Source: Mesorhizobium tamadayense (lineage in GTDB: Bacteria; Pseudomonadota; Alphaproteobacteria; Rhizobiales; Rhizobiaceae). From it: a DNA stretch of 64,000 bases. This document shows positions 25,797 to 34,563 of the stretch, in pieces (within the stretch, counting starts at the first letter, position 1; every line of letters begins with the position of its first letter). Under the pieces are notes generated by a model, which was not told the DNA's origin, ran no database searches, and saw only the letters and a program-made list of their open reading frames with translations. The position numbers and the translations under genes were made by a program. The stretch spans positions 114,305 to 178,304 of the forward strand of contig NZ_RQXT01000009.1 in the NCBI RefSeq assembly GCF_003863365.1. Direction: 5' to 3'.

Positions 25797-28379
25797 ATGG
25801 CCAAGGAAGCGCGCGGCGATTTCTATCCGGTACCGATCGTCGACCAAAACACGCGTCCGGGTGCCGTCGCCAGGCTCATCGTCTTCATCGTCGTCTTGAC
25901 CGGCGCTGCGGTCGTCTTCGGGTTGTTCCGCGAGCGCCTTGGCGATCCGTTCCTGCTCGGCATGCTTGGCGTGCTCGCCATGATCGGCGTCGGGTTTCTG
26001 TTCGCGACGGCGATCGGCTTCGTGCAGATCGCACCGCGCTCGACCGGCGACGAGCTGTCGAAAGCCTTCGTCGATTCGATGTCGCAAGGCCTCCTGGTCA
26101 CCGACACCAAGGGTCGCGTCGTCTACGCCAACCGGGCTTATGCCGACATGACGGGTGCTGGCTCGGCTGCGGACCTCAAGACGGTCGAGGGGCTGCTTTC
26201 GGATGTCCCCGAGGCTTCGATGACCATCTACCGGCTGGCGTCCGGCCTGCGTGACGGCCAGGCTGGCGACGGCGAGTTCCGGCTGGCGCAGTCGATCAAG
26301 CCCGGCGCCGAGCCCGGCGCGCGCTGGTACCGCGCCCGCGCGCGTGCCTTCAACGTCCCGGGCCAGCGGCTGCCGATGCTTGCCTGGCAGATCGCCGACA
26401 TCTCGCAGGAGCGGGCGGAGCAGGAGCGTTTCTTCCTCGACCTGCAAAAGGCGATAGACCATCTCGACCACGCGCCGGCCGGCTTCTTCTCGGCCGACCA
26501 GGAAGGCCGCGTCACCTATATCAACGCAACGCTTGCCGAATGGCTGGGCATCGACCTTGCCAGTTTCACTCCGGGCGCGGTGACGCTGCCGGAGATCGTC
26601 GCCGGCGACGGCATGGCGCTCGTCCGCTCGGTCAAGGCGGATCCCGGCAGCACGCGCAATGCCGTCATCGACCTCGATCTCACGACGATGAGCGGCCAGG
26701 CGCTGCCGGTCCGCTTCATGCACCGCGTCTCGGCGAGCCGCGAAGGGTTGAACGGGCCGACCCGCACCATCGTGCTCAACCGCACCCAGGGCGAGGACGC
26801 CTCCGCCGACCTGCGCGCCTCGGAGGTCCGCTTCACCCGCTTCTTCAACTCGACGCCGATGGCGATTGCCGGCGTCGATGCGAGCGGGCGCATCCTGCGC
26901 ACCAACGCGCCGTTCCTGTCGCTGTTTTCGTCCGTCGTCGACCGCGACGCGGTCGACCGGCGCGTGCGCTTCGAGACCGTGGTGCACGAGCGTGACCGGC
27001 CGGCCTTCGCCGCCGCCTTCGAGAAGGCGCGGCAGAGCCAGGCCAATATCGAGCCGATCGACTCGCTGCTACCCGGCAATGACGAGCGCCATATCCGCTT
27101 CTACGTCAACGCCGTCGCCGACGGCGCCGGCGGCGAGGGAGCGGAAGAATCTGCTATCGTCTACGCTGTCGAAACCACCGAGCAGAAGGCGCTCGAAGGC
27201 CAGATGGCGCAGAGCCAGAAGATGCAGGCGGTCGGCCAGCTTGCCGGCGGCATCGCGCACGACTTCAACAACGTTCTCACCGCCATAATCATGGCGTCCG
27301 ACCTTCTGCTCACCAACCACCGGCCGTCGGATCCCTCCTTCCCCGACATCATGAATATCAAGCAGAACGCCAACCGCGCCGCCTCGCTGGTCCGGCAGCT
27401 GCTCGCCTTCTCGCGCAAGCAGACCTTGCGGCCGGAAGTGCTCAACCTGACCGACGTCCTGGCCGATCTGCGGATGCTGCTTGCCCGCCTGGTCGGCAAC
27501 GACATCAAGCTGAAGATCGACCATGGCCGGGATCTGTGGCCGGTCAAGGTCGATATCGGCCAGTTCGAGCAGGTGGTGGTCAATCTCGCCGTCAACGCGC
27601 GCGATGCGATGCCCGCCGGCGGCGACCTTACCGTGCGCACCCGCAACGTCATGGCCGAAGAGTGCAAATCCTTCGCCTATCGCGAGCTTACCCCGGCCGA
27701 GTATGTTCTCGTCGAGGTCGAGGATACCGGCAGCGGCATCGCGCCGGACGTGCTGAAGAAGATCTTCGAGCCCTTCTTCACCACCAAGGAGATCGGCAAG
27801 GGCACGGGCCTCGGCCTCTCGATGGTCTACGGCATCATCAAGCAGACCGGCGGCTTCATCTACTGCGATTCCGAGGTCGGCAAGGGGACGGTGTTCCGCA
27901 TCTTCCTGCCGCGCCACATCGCGGAGATGAAGAAGGCGAGCGAGCCGGCGGACACCGCGGCGGTCGCCGCGGCACCGGCAAAGTCGGCCGACACCGCCAA
28001 GGACCTCTCCGGTTCGGCGACCGTGCTTCTGGTCGAGGACGAGGACGCCGTGCGCATGGGTGGTGTTAGGGCGCTGACCTCGCGCGGCTACACGGTCCAC
28101 GAGGCGTCCTCCGGAGTCGAGGCGCTGGAGATCTTCGAGGCGCTCGGCGGCAAGGTCGACATCGTCGTGTCCGATGTTGTGATGCCGGAAATGGACGGCC
28201 CGACGCTGCTCGGCGAGTTGCGCAAACGGCAGCCGGACATCAAGTTCGTCTTCGTGTCCGGCTATGCCGAGGACGCCTTCGCCAAAAACCTGCCGGCCGA
28301 CGCGCATTTCGGCTTCCTGCCCAAGCCGTTTTCGCTCAAGCAACTGGCGACGATCGTCAAGGATGTGCTGGAATCCTAA
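25797..28379 (+). CDS. cckA: Cell cycle hybrid histidine kinase CckA
   Basis: 860 residues, inner membrane. Two N-terminal transmembrane helices (about 20-75) precede tandem PAS-type regions (about 90-450), a HisKA domain with phosphorylatable His488 (GGIAHDFNN), the HATPase domain ([24 protein letters not shown]), and a C-terminal receiver with Asp793 ([12 protein letters not shown]). CckA phosphorylates CtrA and CpdR through ChpT and switches to phosphatase mode with cyclic di-GMP, driving the alphaproteobacterial cell cycle (family knowledge). ATG 25797 with CAGGGGG upstream sets the start. chpT and ctrA are not in the window. Confidence 0.95.
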   Translation: MAKEARGDFYPVPIVDQNTRPGAVARLIVFIVVLTGAAVVFGLFRERLGDPFLLGMLGVLAMIGVGFLFATAIGFVQIAPRSTGDELSKAFVDSMSQGLLVTDTKGRVVYANRAYADMTGAGSAADLKTVEGLLSDVPEASMTIYRLASGLRDGQAGDGEFRLAQSIKPGAEPGARWYRARARAFNVPGQRLPMLAWQIADISQERAEQERFFLDLQKAIDHLDHAPAGFFSADQEGRVTYINATLAEWLGIDLASFTPGAVTLPEIVAGDGMALVRSVKADPGSTRNAVIDLDLTTMSGQALPVRFMHRVSASREGLNGPTRTIVLNRTQGEDASADLRASEVRFTRFFNSTPMAIAGVDASGRILRTNAPFLSLFSSVVDRDAVDRRVRFETVVHERDRPAFAAAFEKARQSQANIEPIDSLLPGNDERHIRFYVNAVADGAGGEGAEESAIVYAVETTEQKALEGQMAQSQKMQAVGQLAGGIAHDFNNVLTAIIMASDLLLTNHRPSDPSFPDIMNIKQNANRAASLVRQLLAFSRKQTLRPEVLNLTDVLADLRMLLARLVGNDIKLKIDHGRDLWPVKVDIGQFEQVVVNLAVNARDAMPAGGDLTVRTRNVMAEECKSFAYRELTPAEYVLVEVEDTGSGIAPDVLKKIFEPFFTTKEIGKGTGLGLSMVYGIIKQTGGFIYCDSEVGKGTVFRIFLPRHIAEMKKASEPADTAAVAAAPAKSADTAKDLSGSATVLLVEDEDAVRMGGVRALTSRGYTVHEASSGVEALEIFEALGGKVDIVVSDVVMPEMDGPTLLGELRKRQPDIKFVFVSGYAEDAFAKNLPADAHFGFLPKPFSLKQLATIVKDVLES

Positions 28380-28456
28380 AATAGCTGCCGCTTGCACATT
28401 GGCGCGACCCTGCCATGATGGAGATCGGACGGGTCCTGTCATGGGGGTGATAGCGC

Positions 28457-29164
28457 GTGACGCCGCACATTGAGGCGGGCCGGGGGGATTATGCCGAAAC
28501 CGTGCTGTTGCCGGGCGACCCCGAGCGCGCTCAATGGATGGCGGAAACTTTCCTGGAGACGCCGCGCTGCGTCAATCGCCGCCGGGGCGCCCTTGGCTTC
28601 ACTGGCCAGTTCCGTGGCAAGTCGGTGAGCATCCAGGCAACCGGCATCGGCGTCTCATCCTTCCTGATCTATGCCCACGAGCTGCTGGATTATCATGGCG
28701 TCAAGACGCTGATCCGAACAGGAACATGCGGCGCGCTGTCGGAGGACGTTCCGCTGCGCGGCGTGGTCATCTCCAGCGCCGTACGCGCCGAGGGCGCAAT
28801 CAGCGGGCAGGTGTTCGGACTTTACCAGCCGGCGGGGCCCGACGATGCGCTTCATGCGCTGGCGCTGCAGCGGGCCGCCGATCTCGGCATCGCCTGCAGC
28901 GCCGGACTGACGGTCTGCAGCGACGTCTTCCATCATCCCGATGGCCGCGCCCGTTTCGACGAGCCCAAGGCGCTCGGCGCGCTGGCGGTCGACATGGAAA
29001 CCAGCGCGCTCTACCGCATCTCGGCGCGGTTCGGCGCGCGCGCGCTGTCGCTGCTGACTGTGGTCGATCACGTCGCCACGGACGAGCAGACCGACTATTC
29101 CGAACGCCAGGCCCTGTTCACCGACATGACACGCTTGGCGCTGGAAGTCGCGGCGAACGCCTAA
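28457..29164 (+). CDS. deoD: Purine-nucleoside phosphorylase, DeoD type
   Basis: 235 residues of the trimeric/hexameric PNP_UDP family, cleaving purine (deoxy)nucleosides with phosphate for salvage. Signatures are LLPGDPERA at the N-terminus, RTGTCGAL in the phosphate/ribose site, VDMETSALY (ribose contact) and the DH pair near the end that activates the base. It begins at GTG 28457. Its last four bases overlap the stop of the convergent RHH gene. Transcription from cckA is possible across the 77-base gap. Confidence 0.94.
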   Translation: MTPHIEAGRGDYAETVLLPGDPERAQWMAETFLETPRCVNRRRGALGFTGQFRGKSVSIQATGIGVSSFLIYAHELLDYHGVKTLIRTGTCGALSEDVPLRGVVISSAVRAEGAISGQVFGLYQPAGPDDALHALALQRAADLGIACSAGLTVCSDVFHHPDGRARFDEPKALGALAVDMETSALYRISARFGARALSLLTVVDHVATDEQTDYSERQALFTDMTRLALEVAANA

Positions 29165-29466
29165 GCGGCTTCGCGCTTGAGTGCTGCCTGCTGTTGCGCC
29201 GCTGGCCGGTGACCGCGCAGGTAAAGCGCGCAGGTCGTGCGCAGCATCGAGGCGAAGTTGGGAATCTGGCCGTTGATCTCGATCGCCTCGTCGTAGAGCG
29301 TCGAGATGAATTTGGGCGTCGTCAGCCCCTGGCTCTCGGCGATCTCGTCGAGCAGCGTCCAGAACGTCGCCTCGAGCTGGATGCTTGTGGAATGCCCGTC
29401 TATGCGGATCGACCTGTTGATCTGCCGGTAGCCTTCCGGATCCTGTCCGGCAAAGACTCTGCACAT
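29161..29466 (-). CDS. Ribbon-helix-helix domain protein
   Basis: 101 residues with a ribbon-helix-helix (RHH_4-type) fold: a short strand (STSIQLEATFW) that would contact DNA, then two helices. Such proteins are dimeric repressors or members of a family of unknown targets common in rhizobia. ATG 29466 has GGGAGG 5 bases upstream. It converges on deoD with a 4-base stop overlap. No toxin gene is next to it, so it is not an obvious antitoxin. Confidence 0.8.
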   Translation of the reverse strand: MCRVFAGQDPEGYRQINRSIRIDGHSTSIQLEATFWTLLDEIAESQGLTTPKFISTLYDEAIEINGQIPNFASMLRTTCALYLRGHRPAAQQQAALKREAA

Positions 29467-29583
29467 CGTTACCTCCCGTTTTTGTTGGTCTTGGGCGCCG
29501 ATTGAGCGGTTGGCGCCTTTTGAACACTGCCTGCACTTTCATCTTCGGCCTGACAACCCGTGTCGGCAATCGGACTTTCGTCT

Positions 29584-29610
29584 TTAAAACCGGCGTCCTT
29601 AAAACCGGCG
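29584..29610. promoter_or_regulatory. Direct repeat upstream of the glyoxalase gene
   Basis: TTAAAACCGGCG occurs twice, at 29584-29595 and 29599-29610, 15 bases apart, in the divergent gap between the RHH gene and the glyoxalase gene. Direct repeats with one to two turns spacing can be operators, and an RHH protein encoded next door is a possible binder (inference). Confidence 0.4.
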
Positions 29611-29716
29611 CGACACTATCCGTTTTCCAGCCGCATGCGTGGTAATCGGCTGCCACCACCTTTTTTCGCCGGCGCGCATAATCGCCTTCCAGAGTACCAA
29701 AGCTGCGGAGTCCGAT

Positions 29717-30112
29717 TTGGCGAAGGCGATCCACACCATGATCCGGGTTCTCGACGAGACCCGGTCCGTCGATTTCTACAATAAGGCCTTTGGCCTCGAT
29801 ATCGCGCAGCGGCTCGATTTCGAGACTTTCACGCTCATTTATCTCAGCAATGCCGACACGCCGTTCGAGGTCGAATTGACCGTGAACAAGGGGCGCGCCG
29901 AGCCCTATGCGCTTGGTGATGGCTACGGCCATCTCGCGGTCTCCGTCGCCGATCTCGACAGCGAGCACGGCCGGCTCGGCGCGCTCGGCCTCAACCCGAA
30001 GAAGATCGTGGAGTTCAACCGCGACGGCGCGCAGATCGCCCGCTTCTTCTTCATCGAGGACCCTGACGGCTACAAGATCGAGGTCCTGCAGCGGGGAGGG
30101 CGCTTCCAATAG
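29717..30112 (+). CDS. gloA: Lactoylglutathione lyase (glyoxalase I)
   Basis: 131 residues, VOC fold. It isomerises the methylglyoxal-glutathione hemithioacetal to S-lactoylglutathione. Metal ligands of the family are visible: His in IHTMIRVLD, Glu in FEVELT, His in YGHLAVSV and Glu in YKIEVLQ. The start is taken at TTG 29717, with GGAG 7 bases upstream; ATG 29738 would remove the first metal ligand, so TTG is the better choice. Confidence 0.92.
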   Translation: MAKAIHTMIRVLDETRSVDFYNKAFGLDIAQRLDFETFTLIYLSNADTPFEVELTVNKGRAEPYALGDGYGHLAVSVADLDSEHGRLGALGLNPKKIVEFNRDGAQIARFFFIEDPDGYKIEVLQRGGRFQ

Positions 30113-30190
30113 GGGATACCCGCCGCGCGGACAGGCGCGGCGCCAGCAACGGCACTCTCCAGAGTGCGAACAGCAAGCAGGGAGGAAACT

Positions 30191-30736
30191 ATGGTCACGA
30201 TCTATGAAAGGCAGCCCCATGAGAGGAAGCCTGGCCTGTCACGGCGCGAGCTTCTCAAGCGCGGCGGCGCCGGTGCGTTGCTCATCATTTCGGGCGGCGC
30301 CGTCATCAGCCCCGAACATGCCTGGGGGCTGGAAACCGCGGCGCTGAAGCCCGAGACGATGGCGACGCTGATCCAGGTGGCGCGCGACATCTACCCGCAC
30401 GACCAGGTCCCGGACAAATACTACGCCATCGCTGTCAAGGGCCACGACGAGACGGCCGCCAAGGATCCGGCCCATAAGGAGCTGATCGAAAAGGGCATCG
30501 CCGATCTCGACAAGAAGGCCGGCAGCGGCGGCTATCGCGGGCTCGGCTGGGAAGAACAGCGGGTCGCACTGCTGAAGGAGGTCGAGAAGACGCCCTTCTT
30601 TCAGGCGGTTCGCGGCGGCCTCGTCGTCAGCCTCTACAACCAGAAGGAGGTGTGGCCGATCTTCGGTTACGAGGGCGAGTCCTACTCGAAGGGCGGCTAC
30701 ATCGCGCGCGGCTTCAACGACATCGAGTGGCTCTGA
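30191..30736 (+). CDS. Gluconate 2-dehydrogenase subunit 3 family protein (Tat-exported)
   Basis: 181 residues. A twin-arginine signal (LSRRELLKRGG) and hydrophobic stretch at residues about 15-45 export the folded protein. The mature part matches the small gamma subunit of membrane-bound FAD dehydrogenases (gluconate 2-dehydrogenase subunit 3). This subunit escorts the FAD subunit, which lacks its own signal, through the Tat pore (family knowledge). ATG 30191 follows GGAGG by 5 bases. The GMC gene is 65 bases downstream. Confidence 0.92.
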   Translation: MVTIYERQPHERKPGLSRRELLKRGGAGALLIISGGAVISPEHAWGLETAALKPETMATLIQVARDIYPHDQVPDKYYAIAVKGHDETAAKDPAHKELIEKGIADLDKKAGSGGYRGLGWEEQRVALLKEVEKTPFFQAVRGGLVVSLYNQKEVWPIFGYEGESYSKGGYIARGFNDIEWL

Positions 30737-30801
30737 GGCGCTCTGTCCCAAGCCGCTTTGACCGATTGAACGGCTTTTGACCGATTTCATGGGAGGAAAC
30801 C

Positions 30802-32373
30802 ATGGCAGCACAATTTGATCTCAAGAACGACGGTGTGGTCGTCATCATCGGCTCGGGCGCCGGCGGCGGCACGCTCGGCAACGAACTGGCGCAGAAAGGC
30901 ATCGACGTCGTCATCCTCGAGGCGGGCGCCCGCCACGAATACGAGGATTTTGTCAACGACGAGTGGGATTCCTTCGCCCAGCTCGCGTGGAAGGACAAGC
31001 GCACCACCTCCGGCGACTGGCGCGTGGCGAAGGATTTCCCGAACCTGCCGGCCTGGATCGTCAAGTCCGTCGGCGGCTCGACCACGCACTGGGCGGGCGC
31101 GTCGCTGCGCTTCCAGGAGCATGAGTTCAAGGCGCTTTCGTCCTACGGTAAGGTGAAGGGCGCAAACCTTCTCGACTGGCCGGTCACGCTCGCCGAGATG
31201 GAGTCCTATTACGCCAAGGCCGAAGCCAAGATGGGCGTGACCGGCACCAACGACTGGCCGCGCCTGCCGGGCAACAACAATTTCAAGGTGCTCAAGGCCG
31301 GCGCCGACAAGCTGGGCTACAAGGAATGCCACACCGGCAACATGGCCATCAATTCGGTCGAGCGCGACGACCGCAACTCCTGCCAGCAGACCGGCTTCTG
31401 CTTCCAGGGCTGCAAATGGGGCGCCAAATGGTCGACGCTTTATACCGAGATCCCGAAGGGCGAAGCCACCGGCCACCTCGAGGTCCGGCCGAATTCCATG
31501 GCCATCAAGATCAACCATGACGCCTCAGGCAAGGTGACGGGCGTCGTCTATGCCGACAAGGACGGCAAGCTGCAGGAACAGAAAGCGCGCATCGTCGCGG
31601 TCGCCGGCAACTCGATCGAGAGCCCGCGCCTGCTGCTCAATTCCGAATCAAGCAAGTTCCCGCACGGCCTCGCCAACTCGTCGGGGCAGGTAGGCAAGAA
31701 CTACATGCGCCACACGACCGGCTCGGTCTACGCCATCTTCGACAAGCCGGTGCATATGTATCGCGGCACCACCATGGCCGGCATCATCCGCGACGAGGCA
31801 CGCCACGATCCGTCCCGCGGCTTCGTCGGTGGCTACGAGATGGAGACGCTGTCGCTCGGCCTGCCGTTCATGGCCGCCTTCCTCAATCCCGGCGGCTGGG
31901 GCCGTTCCTTCACCACGGCGCTCGACCATTACGACCATATGGCGGGGCTGTGGATCGTCGGCGAGGACATGCCGCGCGAGGAGAACCGCATCACGCTGCA
32001 TGCCGACGAAAAGGACGAGCACGGCATGCCGATCGCCGACGTCCATTTCGACGATCACGCCAACGACACAGCCATGCGCGACCACGCCTACAGCCGAGGC
32101 CAGGCCTTGTACGCGGCGGTGGGGGCGACCCGGACTTTCCCGACGCCGCCCTATCCCTCGACCCACAATCTCGGCACCAACCGGATGAGCGAGAAGCCGG
32201 CCGACGGCGTCGTCAACAAGCACGGCCAGACGCACGACATCAAGAACCTGTTCGTGTCGGACGGCAGCCAGTTCACCACCGGCGGCGCCGAAAATCCGAC
32301 ACTAACGATCGTGTCGCTGGCGATCCGCCAAGCCGACTACATCGCCGCGCAAATGTCGGCGAAGAGCATTTAA
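30802..32373 (+). CDS. GMC-family FAD dehydrogenase (large subunit)
   Basis: 523 residues. The FAD-binding motif GSGAGGGTLG is at residues 17-26, the substrate-binding middle domain follows, and the C-terminal GMC domain carries the active-site His (HNLGTNRM) and Asn (AENPTLT). It should oxidise a sugar, sugar acid or alcohol in the periplasm. It has no signal peptide, consistent with hitch-hiking on the Tat-exported subunit 3. GGAGG stands before its ATG. The cytochrome c subunit that completes such complexes is not encoded next to it; a terminator follows. Confidence 0.93.
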   Translation: MAAQFDLKNDGVVVIIGSGAGGGTLGNELAQKGIDVVILEAGARHEYEDFVNDEWDSFAQLAWKDKRTTSGDWRVAKDFPNLPAWIVKSVGGSTTHWAGASLRFQEHEFKALSSYGKVKGANLLDWPVTLAEMESYYAKAEAKMGVTGTNDWPRLPGNNNFKVLKAGADKLGYKECHTGNMAINSVERDDRNSCQQTGFCFQGCKWGAKWSTLYTEIPKGEATGHLEVRPNSMAIKINHDASGKVTGVVYADKDGKLQEQKARIVAVAGNSIESPRLLLNSESSKFPHGLANSSGQVGKNYMRHTTGSVYAIFDKPVHMYRGTTMAGIIRDEARHDPSRGFVGGYEMETLSLGLPFMAAFLNPGGWGRSFTTALDHYDHMAGLWIVGEDMPREENRITLHADEKDEHGMPIADVHFDDHANDTAMRDHAYSRGQALYAAVGATRTFPTPPYPSTHNLGTNRMSEKPADGVVNKHGQTHDIKNLFVSDGSQFTTGGAENPTLTIVSLAIRQADYIAAQMSAKSI

Positions 32374-32396
32374 GCACGACCTCCCGACTGCCTGCT

Positions 32397-32431
32397 GGCG
32401 CGGGACCCTGCCGGGTTCCGCGCCCTTTTTT
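32397..32431 (+). terminator. Intrinsic terminator after the GMC gene
   Basis: GGCGCGGGACCC-TGCC-GGGTTCCGCGCC then CTTTTTT: a 12-bp stem with one G-U pair. It stops six bases before the convergent gene's stop codon. Confidence 0.9.
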
Positions 32432-32436
32432 GCCGG

Positions 32437-32826
32437 CTATCTCTTCGTGCAGGTCGAAGCGGTGAAGGCTCCGTCGGGCTGCTTCATGATGATGTCGAAG
32501 GAGGGGCCGCCCGGGTCGTGGAGCGTCGCCTGCGTCATCGAGATCGAGTTGCCGCCGCTGGTGTAGCCGCCGAGGGGACCCAGCCAGCTGATCTCGCCAT
32601 TGGGATTCATCTGATAGTTGTAGGCCAGCGGCGCGCTGCCGAAGGTCACCGGGCCGCTGTAGAGGTTGCCCTTGATGGTGATGTCGCCGAGGCTAAGGAA
32701 CATGCCGAGCAGGTAGACCTCGCAGTGATAGGTTCCGTCGGGCAGCTTGCCGTCGGTGAAGTCGGCGCGAGCACCGCCCGCGGCGGACATGAGAAGCAGG
32801 AAACCCAGGATGATTCGTAAGGCCAT
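32437..32826 (-). CDS. Small exported protein of unknown function
   Basis: 129 residues. An N-terminal signal peptide (ALRIILGFLLLMSAAGGARA) is followed by a beta-rich mature part with two cysteines (YHCEVYLLG and TASTCTKR) and many Gly, Pro and Asn. No family recognised. ATG 32826 is chosen because it begins the signal peptide; the frame extends upstream without conserved character. It is divergent from urtA across 306 bases and convergent with the GMC gene. Confidence 0.75.
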   Translation of the reverse strand: MALRIILGFLLLMSAAGGARADFTDGKLPDGTYHCEVYLLGMFLSLGDITIKGNLYSGPVTFGSAPLAYNYQMNPNGEISWLGPLGGYTSGGNSISMTQATLHDPGGPSFDIIMKQPDGAFTASTCTKR

Positions 32827-33132
32827 GACGTCGCTCGTTTGCGCGGCGACCTTGCCCCATTTTGCCATCATCTCGCAACCGTCAGTGGACTGCGGAATGC
32901 GTGGCTGAGATGAAAGTTTGGGCATTTTCATAATTTGGGCAAAATCTAGGCAGATGTGCGTAAAGTTTTCTCAATCCGTCCGCACCGAAAAGCCTCGATA
33001 TGTTCGACGGCTATATGATAACCAATTGTAAACACTGATCTATCGCTCTCCACCCAGCCACGCCGCCGCGTTTGGCACGTCGCTTGCACCGCTATATTGC
33101 AATGCAAAACAACCAGCTTGGGAGCGTGGAAC
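32827..33132. other. Divergent intergenic region upstream of urtA
   Basis: 306 bases with no gene. AT-rich in the middle. It contains the sigma-54 promoter of the urt operon (33073-33088) and an inverted repeat TTGCAATGCAA overlapping the expected transcription start. I did not find a full NtrC consensus site by eye. Confidence 0.7.
33073..33088 (+). promoter_or_regulatory. Sigma-54 (RpoN) promoter of urtABCDE
   Basis: TGGCAC-GTCGC-TTGCA matches the sigma-54 consensus TGGCAC-N5-TTGCA, with GG (33074-33075) and GC (33086-33087) separated by exactly 10 bases. It lies 45 bases before the urtA ATG, giving a transcription start near 33099. Sigma-54 control of urea uptake fits NtrC-dependent nitrogen regulation. 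Confidence 0.88.
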
Positions 33133-34443
33133 ATGAGGGGTAATTTCTCGACAATAACAAAAATGTTTTCGGCCGGCGTGGTCGCTGCCGGTCTGGCGAT
33201 GTCGGCGCCCGCCAAGGCGGCCGACGACACGATCAAGGTCGGCATCCTCCATTCGCTGTCGGGGACAATGGCGATTTCGGAGACGACGCTGAAAGATGTG
33301 ATGCTGATGCTGATCGAGGAGCAGAACGCCAAGGGCGGTCTGCTCGGCAAGAAGCTCGAGGCGGTGGTCGTCGATCCGGCGTCCAACTGGCCGCTGTTCG
33401 CCGAAAAGGCACGCGAGCTGATTTCGAAGGACAAGGTGGCGGCGGTGTTCGGCTGCTGGACTTCGGTGTCGCGCAAGTCGGTGCTGCCGGTGTTCAGCGA
33501 GCTCGACAACATCCTGTTCTATCCCGTCCAGTATGAGGGCGAGGAGAGCGAGCGCAACGTCTTCTACACCGGTGCGGCGCCGAACCAGCAGGCCATTCCG
33601 GCCGTCGACTATCTGATGAGCGCCGATGGCGGCTCGGTGAAGCGCTGGGTGCTCGAAGGCACCGACTATGTCTATCCGCGCACCACCAACAAGATCCTTG
33701 AAGCCTACCTGAAGGCGAAGGGCGTGCCGGCCGAGGACATCATGGTCAACTACACACCGTTCGGCTTCTCCGACTGGCAGACCGAGGTCTCGGCGATCAA
33801 GAAGTTCGGCTCGGCCGGCAAGAAGACGGCGGTCGTGTCGACCGTCAACGGCGACGCCAACGTGCCGTTCTACAAGGAGCTCGGCAACCAGGGCGTCAAG
33901 GCCGAGGACATTCCGGTCATGGCCTTCTCGGTCGGCGAGGAAGAGCTGGCCGGCCTCGACACCGGGCCGCTTGTCGGTCATCTCGCCGCCTGGAACTACT
34001 TCGAGAGCGTCGACACGCCCGAGAACAAGAAGTTCATCGACGACTGGCACAAGTTCATCAAGAGCGACAAGCGCACCACCAACGACCCGATGGAAGCCCA
34101 TTACATCGGCTTCAACATGTGGGTGAAGGCGGTCGAGAAGGCCGGCACCACCGATCCGGACAAGGTGATCGACGCTATGGTCGGCGTGTCGGTGCCCAAC
34201 CTCACCGGCGGCTATTCGACGATGATGCCCAACCACCACATCACCAAGCCGGTGCTGATCGGCGAGATCCAGGCCGACGGTCAGTTCGAGACCGTGTCGC
34301 AGACGCCGGGCCTCGTGATGGGCGACGAATGGTCCGACTACCTGCCGGATTCCAAGGACCTGATCTCCGATTGGCGCGCGCCTTTGTCCTGCGGCAACTT
34401 CAACGTCGCCACCGGCAAGTGCGGCGGCAAGGGCACCAACTGA
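33133..34443 (+). CDS. urtA: Urea ABC transporter, substrate-binding protein
   Basis: 436 residues, periplasmic. Signal peptide residues 1-29 (ends AMSAPAKAADD). The mature protein is a type I periplasmic binding protein of the branched-chain amino acid/amide class; KVGILHSLSGTMAISE, FGCWTSVSRKSVLPVFE-like and LFYPVQYEGEE are UrtA hallmarks. It captures urea and hands it to UrtBC. Transcribed from a sigma-54 promoter; two strong hairpins between urtA and urtB should favour its excess over the permeases. ATG 33133 begins the signal peptide. Confidence 0.96.
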   Translation: MRGNFSTITKMFSAGVVAAGLAMSAPAKAADDTIKVGILHSLSGTMAISETTLKDVMLMLIEEQNAKGGLLGKKLEAVVVDPASNWPLFAEKARELISKDKVAAVFGCWTSVSRKSVLPVFSELDNILFYPVQYEGEESERNVFYTGAAPNQQAIPAVDYLMSADGGSVKRWVLEGTDYVYPRTTNKILEAYLKAKGVPAEDIMVNYTPFGFSDWQTEVSAIKKFGSAGKKTAVVSTVNGDANVPFYKELGNQGVKAEDIPVMAFSVGEEELAGLDTGPLVGHLAAWNYFESVDTPENKKFIDDWHKFIKSDKRTTNDPMEAHYIGFNMWVKAVEKAGTTDPDKVIDAMVGVSVPNLTGGYSTMMPNHHITKPVLIGEIQADGQFETVSQTPGLVMGDEWSDYLPDSKDLISDWRAPLSCGNFNVATGKCGGKGTN

Positions 34444-34458
34444 TCCTCCCGGGTCTTC

Positions 34459-34482
34459 CGGGTCGCGGATTTCCGCGACCCG
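34459..34482 (+). repeat. urtA-urtB intercistronic hairpin 1
   Basis: CGGGTCGCGG-ATTT-CCGCGACCCG: 10-bp perfect stem, 4-base loop, 15 bases after the urtA stop. No T run follows, so it is more likely an mRNA-stabilising stem than a full terminator. Confidence 0.85.
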
Positions 34483-34497
34483 AGACCGCAAGTCGCT

Positions 34498-34527
34498 CCG
34501 GGCGGGCTCTTCCTCCAGCCCGCCCGG
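34498..34527 (+). repeat. urtA-urtB intercistronic hairpin 2
   Basis: CCGGGCGGGCT-CTTCCTCC-AGCCCGCCCGG: 11-bp perfect stem, 8-base loop, 37 bases before the urtB ATG. Without a T run; together with hairpin 1 it may protect the urtA message. Confidence 0.85.
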
Positions 34528-34563
34528 ACACAATCCGAACCTTTCGAGAATGATCGCTAACCG

